Source: Mimachlamys varia (lineage: Eukaryota; Mollusca; Bivalvia; Pectinida; Pectinidae). Taken from it: a stretch of DNA of 64,000 nucleotides. A program made the position numbers and the translations under genes. This document shows positions 13,023-24,605 of the stretch, piece after piece (the stretch's first letter is position 1; every line of letters starts with the position of its first letter). The notes beneath the pieces are model-generated. The model did not search any database and had not been told where the DNA came from. It saw nothing but the letters and a program-made list of their open reading frames with translations. The stretch spans positions 3,224,001 to 3,288,000 of the forward strand of contig OX392538.1 of assembly GCA_947623455.1 (NCBI GenBank), written 5' to 3'.

Positions 13023-16000
13023 CTGAAATATTACAGATCTTGTTTCACCCCTGGATTGATTATTTGCTGATACATTTTCATTTCTTTTTCAGATTTTGTT
13101 CATTGATGTTGTCATTTGGTAATGAGGGCAGTGTGGATTGAACCTTTGATCCTTCTATATGTGTGCTGCTCTGCCACTTACCACTTACCTATACCATATA
13201 CAACTAAACTCTGCCACAATGAAAACAGCTTACTTGGACATTTTTTTTTGTAAATAATAAACATGATGTCTTACCATCAATGTATTGAAAGCAATCATTG
13301 AATACTTATAACAAAAAGACCAAAAAGATTTATACGCTTCATGAACGCTAAGTGATTAACTATGTAGCGGAACTGGACTGGGTCGATCATCTACGACAGT
13401 GTTCGTCTAGAGTTCGGAAGGACCCAGGTTCGGGTATGCGTCTTTCAATATACACTGAAACACTAATATAAATATGTCTAGACTGAAAGTAGAAATCCAC
13501 GTAATACTAAATTTAACCTTGACTAGCTATCGATCTGGCCAAAGTTTGAGCATTGATCCTGTATAATGACCTTTCGTAATAGTTCTTCGCTAAGCCTCCT
13601 ACAGATGTTTGGCCTACAGGAAGTTCTGTCAGTTCCTTGTAGACTGCAGCCCAGCTCCTGGATATACACACCTACCAACAGTACAATAAACTATAATTAA
13701 ACAATGATAAGATTAAAAAATTCTAAATTAGAAAAGATATTTATTCTTATACATTTGTGGTAAAGGTGGATTGTTGTCATCTGCGATTTTGACAGTTACG
13801 TTTGATTCCGTACTGAATTTTTAGTGTTATGCGACTCTGTACTCAGACAGGGTTTGGCTTATTCCAGGTGTGCGTACCCTTAGTCGAGAGATAGTAGATT
13901 TCCCACCCCCTGACCCAACATATTACATTTGGTGCCTGTGACCGAACCTTGTTTCAAGTACTGGGTGCATACTTAGCAAGGGGATACCCGAACCTGGGTT
14001 GTAAATCGTGATGTCTTCGAGATCGAAGACTTTGTTAAAGGAGGGAGGAATGTAGTGGATCTAGACCGAGTTGATCGTCGCCGACCAGATAGCTCAATTG
14101 GTTGAGCGTCCATCAAGAGTTCGGCAAGTCCCAGGCTCGAACCCCGGTCTGGCCATACATTTTTCCTCTCCTATTACATTAAATTATAAGCATGCTTTAG
14201 CTATATAGTGAGTCACCAAGACAGTTATTGCGGGGTCAAGACAGAAAATTTTATCTTTTAGGTCTTCTATTCTCAGGATCGAGGTTCTTGTTTGGAAAAA
14301 GCAGGAGTCCTTTTATGGCTGTTTATATAACTATTGGACAAGGAAGACATGTCCTCTCAAAACAGTGATTATATCTAATTGTATTCCTGGAGTTGAATGA
14401 CAATCAGAATCCAGCCTAACTATCATTATTGTTTGGAAAATGCTGTAACAATTCGTAAATCATTTCCTGCAAATTAATCTATACACATATATTGCAGATA
14501 TTTACCTTCTTGTAGCCTCCCCGCTCAAACACTGACAAGAATATTTGAAAGAGTCCAATAGGGACACGCTGCCAAACAGGAGTCTTGCTAACAGTGACCT
14601 TGTTTCTAGCCATAAATCTACGTAGATCATGATCAAACGCTTTCTCGTTCTTTTTATACATCTGTAACAAAAGTAATATAGGACATCGATGACACCCGCC
14701 ATGTAAATCTTTGTCACATCCAAGTAAACATCAAGTTCTCAAAACGAGAACCAAGTAGCATTGTCAATCACAACAAGTAAACACACTAATGAGCAAAATA
14801 GATTGAAATTGCATTGTATTTGAATTTGGATTTTTTTAATGGATTATTGAACTTGCAGACAACATGTCTTTCAGTCATGGGGAAAAGATGGCCAAAACAG
14901 GTTTCTCTCATATCCAAGGATGTAGGAGATTATTCTTCAAGACAGGAGAGAAGAATTCATTAACAATTAAAAAATGAATATTACTAGTATGGCCCATATA
15001 AAAATACATACATAGGTTTCCGAAAATTGTGAGCTGAAGGTGACAAAGTGACAATAATGCCAACCCTACCCCAAACCCCCTCTGTGTTATTATGACTCTA
15101 ATTCAAATTTTAATGAAATTTCTATTAAATAAAGAGATTAATCTGTTGTCATGTTAACAGTTATCGGACTCATTGATCAAAAGGTATCAAGATGACAAAA
15201 AAAGTACTGATACCTCAACATCAATCTTGAATTTCTCCTCTTTGCTTTTGTCAACAAGTGTACTTTTGAATTTTAAATCTTCAAACTGGAATGTGTCTAT
15301 TTGACTTAGAGTGTCGTTGTCTGTACTGTGCAGATGAGAATTTGGTACGACAGCATCATCCTTTTGTACGGAGACGGAAAGCTTTCTACCACGTTTCACG
15401 AGCTTCTTCTCACTTTTGGTATCCACTCCACAAAGCTGACAACAGCTCTGCTGGGGGTCCTTCTTAATTCTTTTTCTGCAATCTGTTGTTTTAATCTGAG
15501 ATTCTACAAAGAATGATTTGAACAATTAACTATCAGATTTTATGAATGAAATAACAGAGAAAAAAACTCCATGTATAGGTAATAAAATGTAACAGGCAAA
15601 TTGATCACTTGCAGGATATATTACAACTGATATATCCAATGTTGAGGTAAACATAGACAAGTGGTTCAACAGGATTGAGAATCCTAGACACATACAGTTG
15701 ATTTTTACAAATTATCTCCCTGTGATAACAAATATTGCCTTAATTGCAGAATCGATCTCAGACACAATATACATATAACACAAACGAAAGAAGATGCCAA
15801 GGGGCCTGAAGGTACATTATCTATCGGTAAGTTTCAAGTTATTCAGAAGTCAATGAATTTAAGTATTTACCGAAAGTGAACTTTTGTGGCCTTGATCAAT
15901 GGAAATTTTCAAAACTGCCACAGTTGATATTTTCTATGTGTGTCAACCAAATGAACCATCTACCTGTCTGTTTCTCTTCCACTTTTTTGCTGTACTTAAA

Positions 16001-19000
16001 TGTGCACATGGCCAAGCGCTGGTCCTCATTTAAGTTGAGCAATTTATCTGCTTCCATTACGGCCAAATCCACTGGCACTCTGTTGTACTTCCTCCTCTGG
16101 ATCTTATTAGCAGCCATGGTCAGTACCATCTGTTTAGTTCTGCATTTCTTCTGTTTCAAACCCTGTAAACACAAAACTAGTCTATTCAAACTTGTTTGGT
16201 TACATTCACTATATATGAAGCTCAGTCCCTGAGATTTTTGGGGGGTGTTTGCATGTCCCTTGAATGCCTTTAGTTGGTATTACATTTCACGATGACCTAG
16301 AGAATTCTGCTTTTTCTACCTTTGTCATCTTCAGTATCCAGGGGTTACGATCACCTACTTCTCTACACCCTTGAAAAAAGTCATTGTAAAACTGACGTCT
16401 CCTTGTGTGGCACCTTGTTGATGAGGTGCAAGAAGACTGATTTGACCCTTCAGTTTTGCCATGACATATTTCAGGGATGTAGAATCAGCGTAGGTGAATG
16501 TAACCCGGCCTGGATATCGAGGATGCATTTCACTACGACCTAGAGAATTATGTCATCAGTTCTGCTTGTCTACCTTTTGTGGGTTTTCTTCCTCCTTATG
16601 GCCATACAGGGTCAGTTTGTCTGCCCTGATCCAGCCGTGGCTGTGCTTTGTCCCCAGATACTCCACATGGTAGACCTGAGGCTCCCCTTCAATGTCCCAC
16701 TCACATGACACACCACACGCTGGGTCCATCGTTACAACAGCTGGCCATCTGTAATTGTTACAGTCATGTAATTTCTTCATTTAATGGAGCCAGATTTCTA
16801 CATTTTTTTTTTCTATAAAAAATTTATTCAATATTTTTTACTATTGCTTTAATACTTAAAGGCCCAATATACGCAACTTTCGGCAAAACTTGAAGCGAAA
16901 ATCAAGGCTAATAACTTTTTATATTTATAGATTTAGTTAAGATTAGCTGATATCAGCAATATTCAAGATGAATTCTCGCGCGGTTACCGGTACAGCAGCA
17001 GTTGAAACACGCTATTTGTAAACACGCGTCCATTTCGAACCGTCTTCTACCTTCGGTTTGTTGTTGAAGTGGACCCCACCTGAATTATTTTCAATTCTTT
17101 GGATTTTTTTTATCAAGAGTTTCTTGTTAGTTACCGCTCAGGTTTACTTCGTTTTAGGCTTATTTTTGCATGGTTATCAACTGGATTTTTTTTAGAATTG
17201 TTCAGAATCACGAAAATTTTCCTGAAGTTACGTATATTGGGCCTTTAAATAACATGAGTCACATCATATCTGCATGTTAGATTAAAATGCACACTTTATT
17301 TTCTGAGGTTAACATATTTAGCTTGCTGAAATCTTACATATGGCCCTCAAATATAGAATATTCCATGTATGTTTGTGAAACAAAATAATATTTAAATAGA
17401 GATTGAACGGGATTTTTTTAAAATTCATGCCATTCAATCGTCCTTCAAATGACATTGGCAGAACAGGACTCTCATTGTACAAGGTTAATCTATCGGTATG
17501 AACGTAAGTAACCCACGATCAATATTATTACATCAGAATAAGTTTTGCTTTCATAATCAAATGAAAAGCATTTCTTCTGGTAATGTTCATATTGTGGGTT
17601 GCAGCACAATGTATATACTCGTATATAAGCAAATTATGGAGCAATACCTTTGGAAAGTCATTGCTGGTCTTAAACAAAACAGCTGATTTTAAATAAAAAA
17701 TATTAATTTCTGAACTTCAGCAAGTTGTTCCCCTTTCCACCATTACCTGCAGTAGCCCATCATCTTGGCCCAGACAAGGGTGCCCTGGGCCAGCTGTGAC
17801 ATAACATAATTGAGTCCCAGTTTGCGTGCCAGCTTATCATAAGCACGGTGGTCCTCCTCCTGGGCCTGACATCTGTTGTACTTGGGGTCAGTGCCCATAG
17901 AGCAGTACCAATCTCTCTGACTAAGGCCCTCACACTCATCCACAGGTAAACGCCTCCATTTCTGGCAGTCAACATTGTCACACTGAACCCAGGTAAAATC
18001 GGTGATCTGTATAAAAAAAAAACCACTATAATAAAAGCATGTCTATGTTAGTAATTTAAATCATCAAGAAGTCCTAATAAAATGATAGCATACCTTCTAT
18101 TAATTCAATTATATATCAATTTATACTTAAACTTCAAAACATCATCATAATGAAATTCACAATTACAATATCCAACAGCAAAATCAATACAGGAGATAAA
18201 TAAATGAAATTTAGAGGGCAAGCACATTCTCTTGACTTCACTTTGGAGGAGGAAATTTCAAGACAAAAACAAATAGCATTTTTTAGCATTTCTACTAAAA
18301 TACATTGTAACAAAAAGCACAACCAGCTATTTTTTTTCTACAGAACCTGTTTTTTGAGTTGTTGCTGCTCTGCTCTTTGTGATGGTGTTGTTTCCTGAGA
18401 TGAAGTTAAATAATCACTGAACAAGTCCTGGCTTATCTTGTCTGTTTGATCAAACTTTTCAACTTTGCCATCATCCTGACCTGGAATCAGTGGACTTAAA
18501 TATATATTTCTGACATAATTATCTAAATACCCAGCATCTAACAACAATATATCATTTAATATTTTCATAAGATAATTTCATAAGATTAATATCACCAATG
18601 GTAGAAAAAATATCAGTACATTAGAAAATAACAATTAAAGCAAAGGGGGAAAATATGTTGTAAAATGGCATTATCACAACTGGAATTAGACTTACAAATG
18701 CCAGAGTATGACTTATAAAGTTTTACACAATTTTGATGCAGAGCTGGAGTGTTACTATAGCTAGACTAAATTCATAGATGACACATTCCTGAAAAATCTT
18801 AGATGATTACATGGTCTTGCAATGATATATATTGCAATATTGTAGATATAGTGCAATTCTAGGGAAGTGAGGATATACATGATCCTAATTAACCTCCCAA
18901 AAATTGTATCATATCTAAAACATTGTGATATATATTATATATAATTATATAAAAGCAAGATAGATGTATATCATTTCAGCCTTTTTTTTGCCCCGACCTA

Positions 19001-19324
19001 GTAGTTCTAAAGACAAGTTGAAAATTACCATACAGCATTGTACTAAGCTGATCACTAAGATCAGCTTGCAATTCCAACATATATGTTCATTAATACTGAA
19101 CACGTTCACAAGCTGTCAAAAAATACCATCTGACAGGGTACATGTAAGAAGAATTTAAGGCTAGGACTATCTGAATAAAACACAGTTCCTCAATCTTCCT
19201 TAAACATTTATACAATAATATAGTGAGGAACTGTATAGTCTTATGTTCTGTAGCTGGGGTAAACATCTCTACCATTCAACTGTTTTTTCTTTCTCTTTCT
19301 GGTGTTATATGGGCGATTCTCCAT
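12821..19324 (-). CDS. CW zinc finger - PWWP - ARID chromatin reader (ZCWPW-like), nine coding exons to the first stop
   Basis: Exons on the minus strand: 19324-19273, 18480-18347, 18006-17747, 16748-16574, 16162-15964, 15503-15214, 14661-14506, 13671-13571 and 13022-12821. Every junction has GT and AG and the phases agree across all joins, giving 522 residues to TAA at 12821. Domains: basic N-terminus (NTRKRKKK), CW finger about 66-115 (Cys71, Cys76, Cys97, Cys108; Trp68 and Trp79), PWWP about 137-200 with the motif as CRWP at 148-151, basic linker, ARID about 371-465. In vertebrate ZCWPW1 the CW and PWWP domains read H3K4me3 and H3K36me3; a similar dual-mark reader is inferred here, with ARID adding DNA binding. 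ARID4 proteins combine PWWP-like and ARID domains but lack CW, so simple orthology to either family is unclear. Alternative splicing from 12844 to 11564 would replace the last residues. Confidence 0.88.
13363..13447 (+). mobile_element. Partial tRNA-derived SINE head
   Basis: Shares GTAGCGGAACTGGACTGGG, then GTCTAGAGTTCGGAAGG and CCCAGGTTCG, with the fuller copies at 28356, 35343 and 48791. The A-box segment (ATAGCTCAATTGG) is missing here. Confidence 0.7.
13571..13671 (-). CDS. Exon 8: ARID helix 5 and following loop
   Basis: Acceptor ACTGTTGGTAG, chosen over a nearer CAG because it keeps phase 0 and gives the exact ARID spacing of eight residues between Tyr of GGY and Trp (KKVCISRS-W). It then reads AAVYKELTELPVGQTSVGG and LAKNYYE, typical of ARID helices 5-7. 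Donor GAAAG|GTCATT. Confidence 0.88.
13860..14180 (+). mobile_element. tRNA-derived SINE (body plus tRNA-like head), intronic
   Basis: Body (CTTGTTTCAAGTACTGGGTG, GGGGATACCCGAACCTGGG, GGAGGGAGGAATGTAG), then a tRNA-like head with A-box-like TAGCTCAATTGGTTGAGCG and B-box-like CTCGAACCCCGGTC, then TTTTTCCTCTCCTATTACA. It lies in intron 7 of the minus-strand gene. The order body-then-head suggests tandemly linked copies. Confidence 0.8.
14506..14661 (-). CDS. Exon 7: first half of the ARID domain
   Basis: Acceptor TTTTGTTACAG, donor AAGAAG|GTAAAT; phase 0 on both sides, 52 codons. Sequence FDHDLRRFMARNKVTVSKTP, then IGLFQIFLSVFERGGYKK, fits ARID helices 1-4, including the hallmark of an aliphatic-rich helix followed by RGGY. 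Confidence 0.9.
15214..15503 (-). CDS. Exon 6 of the CW-PWWP-ARID gene (linker with Cys pair)
   Basis: Acceptor TTCTTTGTAG, donor GTTGAG|GTATCAG; phase agrees on both sides. Residues 274-370. Contains CCQLCGVDTKSEKK, a basic patch (KRGRKLS), Ser/Thr/Asp-rich low-complexity sequence and a Lys-rich end (DKSKEEKFKIDVE). No domain recognised. Confidence 0.82.
15964..16162 (-). CDS. Exon 5 of the CW-PWWP-ARID gene (basic helical linker)
   Basis: Acceptor TGTTTACAG, donor CAGACAG|GTAGATG. Residues 208-273: basic (GLKQKKCRTKQ, NKIQRRKYNRVP) then helical and charged (MEADKLLNLNEDQRLAMC). Probably the PWWP C-terminal helix plus linker. No motif beyond this. Confidence 0.85.
16574..16748 (-). CDS. Exon 4: body of the PWWP domain
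   Basis: Acceptor AATTACAG, donor CAAAAG|GTAGAC. The split Arg codon is restored, giving CRWPAVVTMDP where PWWP proteins have the eponymous motif. It continues VYHVEYLGTKHSHGWI, matching the PWWP strand that ends in an aromatic before the helix. Residues 149-207. Confidence 0.92.
16860..17244. mobile_element. piggyBac-like MITE, copy 1
   Basis: About 385 bp bounded by TTAA on both sides (16856-16859 and 17245-17248), with inverted termini AGGCCCAATATACG... and ...CGTATATTGGGCCT. No transposase. It lies in the intron between exons 3 and 4 and is inverted relative to the copies at 32308 and 52393. Confidence 0.9.
17747..18006 (-). CDS. Exon 3: CW-type zinc finger and start of PWWP
   Basis: Acceptor after a T tract (TTTTATACAG); donor TGCAG|GTAATG. 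Residues 63-148. The CW signature is clear: FTWVQCDNVDCQKWRRLP, then DWYCSM and YNRCQA, giving four zinc-binding Cys and the two N-terminal Trp of the methyl-lysine cage. The exon closes with GTLVWAKMMGYC, the first strand of a PWWP domain. Confidence 0.93.
18347..18480 (-). CDS. Exon 2 of the CW-PWWP-ARID gene (acidic/polar linker)
   Basis: Acceptor GATTCCAG and donor AAACAG|GTTCTG. Phase 1 entry completes the Gly codon left by the start exon; exit is phase 0. Encodes residues 18-62, polar and Gln/Ser-rich (SQETTPSQRAEQQQLKKQ), with no recognisable domain. Confidence 0.82.
18601..19272. other. Intron 1 of the CW-PWWP-ARID gene; nothing further seen
   Basis: AT-rich sequence between the start exon and exon 2. 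Both strands were read for exons in the frame and phase needed; none were found. Confidence 0.6.
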
Positions 19325-19360
19325 TTCCTGAGGTCAGACTTCTTCACCTCATTAGTCAAA
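19273..19360 (-). CDS. Exon with start codon of the CW-PWWP-ARID gene
   Basis: Acceptor TTTTCCAACAG before 19360; start ATG at 19324 in good context (GGAAATGG); donor AATG|GTAGAG after 19273. An in-frame TGA lies three codons upstream of the ATG, fixing the start. The exon also carries a two-codon upstream frame (ATG AGG TGA). Encoded start: MENRPYNTRKRKKKQLN, a basic, possibly nuclear-targeting tail. Confidence 0.8.
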
Positions 19361-20238
19361 CTGTTGGAAAATAAAAATACTGGTATTTATTTTTGCTATG
19401 ATTTACTATTTTTGAGATGTCAGATGTTGTAATATATAGATTAAAACCTAAGAAGACCACTTAATTATAACATCTGTCTGTCTATAAATACCACTACCTT
19501 GTGATGTTTTTACAAACGGATTTAAAGAGATTAGATAATCAAACAAGATTCAGGCTCATTTTGTATGATATCATATATTTCTAATATTTAAACATAGAAA
19601 TTAAATTACTATGATTTTCTTATGAATAAGTTTAAACTTGTTTTTTTTATTTAGCAATGCCCTCTGGCCCCATATTATAATGTCATTTAAAATATTCCTG
19701 CAAGAAATTATGAATACTCTCCTACAAAACTTTGGACCACAATCTTCACAAAATAAAACGTTTATGTTACAGTAAATGTCTTATGATCACATACGCTGAA
19801 AATATTCTACTAGATCTACATCGATATTACACAGTTTAAGACCAATGTGACGCGAAAAAAAGATGTTTGCAGAGCGGAAGCAGTTGACTTTCATACCTAG
19901 TATCTAAATCAACTTCATAATTTCTGCACCTTGTAACTTTAGCAGACGAAACTATTCTTTACCACCTTGGTCACATGATTAATTAATCTCAAAGTCATGA
20001 AGCTCATTAAAATGTAAAATATAGCAAACGCATTATTGGTATATCGCTTGCAATTTAAAACAATTTAATGACATCTTTGATACAAAATGAGTCCTTAAAT
20101 ATTACAGTCAAATCTAAGTTCTTAAACAAATACAATAATGTATTTGGTTAGAGATTATATGCAATACACAATCATCTCAACGCTTTGTTTACATACTCTA
20201 CGAAGTTCATCTCAAACGTTTCTGTGACCTCGTTTTAC

Positions 20239-20352
20239 CTGTGGATTAGGCATCAATAGCTATCGACAGGTTGTTGTGATATTTCCGGAAGTATACAGGT
20301 GTGACTTTATTGTGGATATTTCCTCCGAAGGATAACTGTTATCATCGGCAAA
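20239..20352. promoter_or_regulatory. Candidate divergent promoter / 5' non-coding exons
   Basis: On the minus strand, CCACAG|GTAAAACG gives a donor after 20239 suited to a 5' UTR exon joining the acceptor before 19360. On the plus strand, GGCAAA|GTAAGTT gives a strong donor after 20352, suited to a 5' UTR exon for a plus-strand gene, the first recognisable one being TMEM98. The two would be transcribed away from each other within roughly 110 bp. Inference from splice motifs only. Confidence 0.35.
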
Positions 20353-22409
20353 GTAAGTTGATAAATTAACTGCTGGTTTACATTTGTTAGCTCAGTTGTG
20401 TCGCAGGGGGCCAGCAGCAGTCACTCAAAAAACAGCACATGACACTGTTATCAGACTCTCTGTTGACATTGGGAGCTGGTCACATCTGTACATGTGTAGC
20501 ATATAGCCAGATGTAATTGAACTTCAATGTCTTTCCTTCGCATACTTGAATCGTTTAAAACACAAGGCACAATGCTATTTCAATCAGTCACTTCCAATCA
20601 GATATGTTGTCTATAATCAGCTGATAATCGAATACACTGATATTTTCAAGCTGATCATGGCCAACAGTCCTATTATTTTAATTTCTATGAAGCTTACATG
20701 TTCAGATTATATTTTTTGAAATGACAGCAGTCACAAAATATGAATTTTAGAAGTTTATGCTCAAATTACATTCACATATCCTAGCTTCAGTTAAACTTTA
20801 AAAAAAAAATAAAGAATTGATTAATTCACACTAAGATTTTACTGCTTTGTGCTAAACATTAGACTGGACCTTCCAGTATAATATGTCATGCGTGTAGCAG
20901 TGGTTCGAAGATGATCTTTTTAGGCACAAAGACACTGTTTGAAGTAGGAAGGAACGTGTACGACCCCTAGCTCCACCCCCCCCGCACCCCTCCAAAATGC
21001 GTTTGTTTGGATATATTAAAATATGGCTCCGTGCGCCATCCCTCCGAGCGGATCGGCATTTTTCTGGGATACAATTAAAAACACATTCAACCTATTTCAA
21101 CAGAACATTTTAAACATTGGAACATAGGATTATATTTGTGTCCTTGTTGTGTCTAATTAATTTTGCTATTGATAAGGTTTCAGTTTTGATATTTCTTCAG
21201 TAACCATGGAAATAATATCAGCAATACAAAATTACTGTTTAGTTGGTTTTCTGAGCTACAATTAATTCAAATTACACCTATAAAGCTAGAAGGGCCTGTG
21301 TTGTGATTTGTATATATATATATATTATTTGTCTCCATGGAAACAGTAAATTGGAAACATTAAATATTGCTTTTCCGAGATTGCAACATATTGCATGGTA
21401 TAATGCTTTGCGGCTCTTTGTTTAGTTCTGAATTTAAATCCAAATAGATTTATACTACTGTAGGCCAAAACAATATGTATTTTAGGTATTTCCATCGACG
21501 CTACATTTACTGCCAAACCTATAGCTTAGATTTGATCACCTTCTTGTATAAAAATATCTGAAAATACCCCGAAATGTAATACGCAAGTGGAAGAAATGGA
21601 TCTGCTAGCTGACAGAAAAAATATTGATTTAATGTTACAAAATGTAGGTGTAATGAATGTTCTTCAACAGATGGCATCATTCATAATTAGTCATAATAAT
21701 TTGTTGATGTCAGTCCGTTTACACTGTGTTAGTTTCCTTTTGTTCTGCTTCCATATATATCAACATAACTTTTTACACCATGTCACCTAGAGCTGTGATT
21801 AAATAAATGCCAACAATAATTAATTGTCTATATTTCAAGTACTTGCCTTGTTCTATATAACAACCCGGATGCAGAAACTCTCCGATCTCAGAGTTATTAA
21901 TTTTCATGAAAAAACTTCAGTAGAAAAGTCACTTTGTTTGTAAAAGCATTGATCAGGCATCTGTCTTGTGTGTGAAAATGATAAAAAGTTTATATGCATG
22001 ATCATCAAATATTGACTCCTAATATTGACTTTTTTTTTTTTTTAAAATACAAAAAATCTAGAGTTCCTGTGAAGTTTGTTGTCAAGAAAATGTTTTTGAT
22101 GTTCAGCTGTTGGAAAAAAATATTAGGAGCGTGTATGTTTCCACATAAAGCTGCATATATTGAAATATCAGCACTTAGCAGTGTTTGTTTGCCTCTCTAA
22201 AAGAAATACACTACTAGTGGTAGGTTTTGATGACTGTCAGATGTCTCCCGTTTGTCGCCAGATAATCAGGCTGTGACCACCAGATGTCATAGTAGAAACA
22301 AAGGTGGTGTCAGGTGAAACAGTACAGTCATTGGATTTACACTGTAACTATACATGGTACTAGATGTAGGTGAAACACTTCGGTCGATCATTACTATGTG
22401 TATGTACTC
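20353..22409. other. AT-rich non-coding stretch, presumed TMEM98 intron 1
   Basis: No convincing exon on either strand. Contains a short C-run (20975-20985) and simple TA runs near 21310. Confidence 0.5.
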
Positions 22410-22411
22410 TA

Positions 22412-22625
22412 TATGGCCCAAGGTTGCCAAGTGGTTAAACGTTACACATGTCTGACGTTCTGCTATACCACAAGTCCCCCACCACTGGGACGCGGGTCCG
22501 AGGCCTACCTACATATAGGGTAGATGCAAGGTACTGCCCGCTGGTCACTTGTCTTTCACCAGTAAAACCTGGCACACATCGTTAAATGACCACAGCTGTA
22601 AAAAGGATGAAAAACAAAACAAACC
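22412..22625 (+). mobile_element. tRNA-derived SINE, second family
   Basis: tRNA-like head (GGTTGCCAAGTGGTTAAACG, then GACGCGGGTCCGAGGCC), followed by the tail typical of bivalve SINEs: CACCAGTAAAACCTGGCACA, TTAAATGACCACAGCTGTAA and an A-rich end (AACAAAACAAACC). Related tails occur at 40195 and 47519. Confidence 0.7.
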
Positions 22626-24605
22626 TACAGCATGATGTAGTAATATATAACACTGTGGGGTGCTTGGATAAATTGTACATGACCTCCCTGTATTGTAGAT
22701 CTAGAGCAGCCCTTTTCTTTCATATTCTTGGAGCTACATAATACATATATATATACTGTACTATTTCTTTGGTAAATTATAGGTTGTTGTAATTTAAAAT
22801 TAAAAACTCTTACAGAAATGTTTTTATTTTATATATATCTTGTCAAAAATTAAGAATACAATAGTCAGTATTGGGATTACATTTACAGGTACACCTGTTT
22901 ATAGTAGATATTACATATAATGCAATACATGTATAATGTATAAGGATACATGTATGTAATTGATATTTTTCATTCCATTTAAAAATTGTCATGACATTGA
23001 AGTATTTCAGGTTTTCTTATAGAATTCAGTTATAGATAAACAGTATGGCATTTCAAAGATAAGGCCACTTATTTTATATTTACTAAAAATACTTGGGTGT
23101 GATCATTTTCTTTAATCAAACTTTTCTATAGCTTCATGAGCATTAGCCATAAACAATTTTTTTGAAGTGAAAATGCCTGTTAGCATTCTGTTAAAAAGAT
23201 GATCTACACCTTGCAAGCCTATTACCATGAAGCTTCAGCTGGGATGTCAGCGTGTTTAATGGGCGACAGATTATATAATTAATGCAAATAAAATGTTTAT
23301 CTATGCACGAGTGAGTAATCAACAAATCTATGTAAAACAGATCTTGATTCAATTAGAGTCCCCTGATCCTGGTTTATATTGGCAATGAAGTAGGTTGTTT
23401 GAGGTGTACAGTTAATTCAATATTAAGTCCAACCCATTCCTTTCCCATTTTTGATCACTAGAAGTTCCCAAAGTCAAAATGATTAAAAACCTGTATATGA
23501 TTTATTGGTGTAAAGCTTGGTAAACTCAGGATAGTCTTTTATAGTATTCAGACAAAATTCCAGATTGAATAAAATTCCTATCAATTTGCTTGGAATTATG
23601 GAATACATTTTCAAATTCTAAAGGCTCACAATCAAGCCAAATGTCTGAAATGCTAAAAAAAATCTAGACAGCAAAACGTTTTTGACAGGAGATGTTATAG
23701 TCCATAGTCAACTTTTCTTTTGCTTTACTGAACATTGGTTTGTTTTGATTATATTTGAAAGAGTTATTGCCCCTTACATATTGCATTTATAATCTAAATC
23801 TTGCCCCAAGATCTCCTCCCACAGTTTGCAATTGATCTTTTTCAAACTTTGGTGTTTATTTACCATCAAATGAACTTGTATTTTCCAGAACATCAGTGCG
23901 ATTTTACTATACTTGGAAGAGTTATTACTCTTACATATTTCACAAACTAGAGATTGTTACGATATATCTGTTTCCAAAGTTTTCTACCTATTTCATTTAA
24001 GCTTTGTACGAATTGTTTAACAAATTAAGATGATGAAAACTGTGCTTTTATTGTGACATGATTAAATTGCAATTGGAAAAAAAAATTGTATTGGGATATA
24101 TACAATTATTGATGGAGGCACATAATTGTATATATATATATTGTTGATACGGAAATTGTAATATGTGCAGAATCAAAAGTTTTGTCTGTCGAAATATAAA
24201 AGTTTGAAGACCATTCACTTTAACGTTCACAATCAAAAAGTGGATTTATGCTTTTTAATTCATTTTGAAAATGAAAAGGCAGTTGTAATTAAAAGCAAAA
24301 TAAAACTGGCATTGTATTTCTAAAATAAATTTGAACCAGCTGTTACATAAGTTAGCTGTGTTAATAGAATTAAACTTAACACAAACAATACTGCTCTTTA
24401 CCATACAAGATATTCCAATTAACATCAGCACCAGTAACTTCCTGAGTGCATGTCACAATAGATTAGCATTATTAGTATAATGTCAGCTTGTTTATAATGT
24501 ATACCTCTACATGTGTGTGTAGCTCTTTTGGTTCCCAGCAAAATGTCCAAAAGAAAGAGTTTGCATGTACATTGTATGTACTATTTGGATCATGCAAGTA
24601 AAAAG
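22626..24605. other. AT-rich intronic sequence; nothing recognised
   Basis: No exon, RNA gene or element found. Simple TA repeats near 22745 and 24130. Confidence 0.5.

Noticed and set aside
13571..13658. Nearer acceptor (TATATCCAG) for exon 8
   Set aside because: It would break phase with exon 7 and lose the ARID spacing; the upstream TAG acceptor keeps both.
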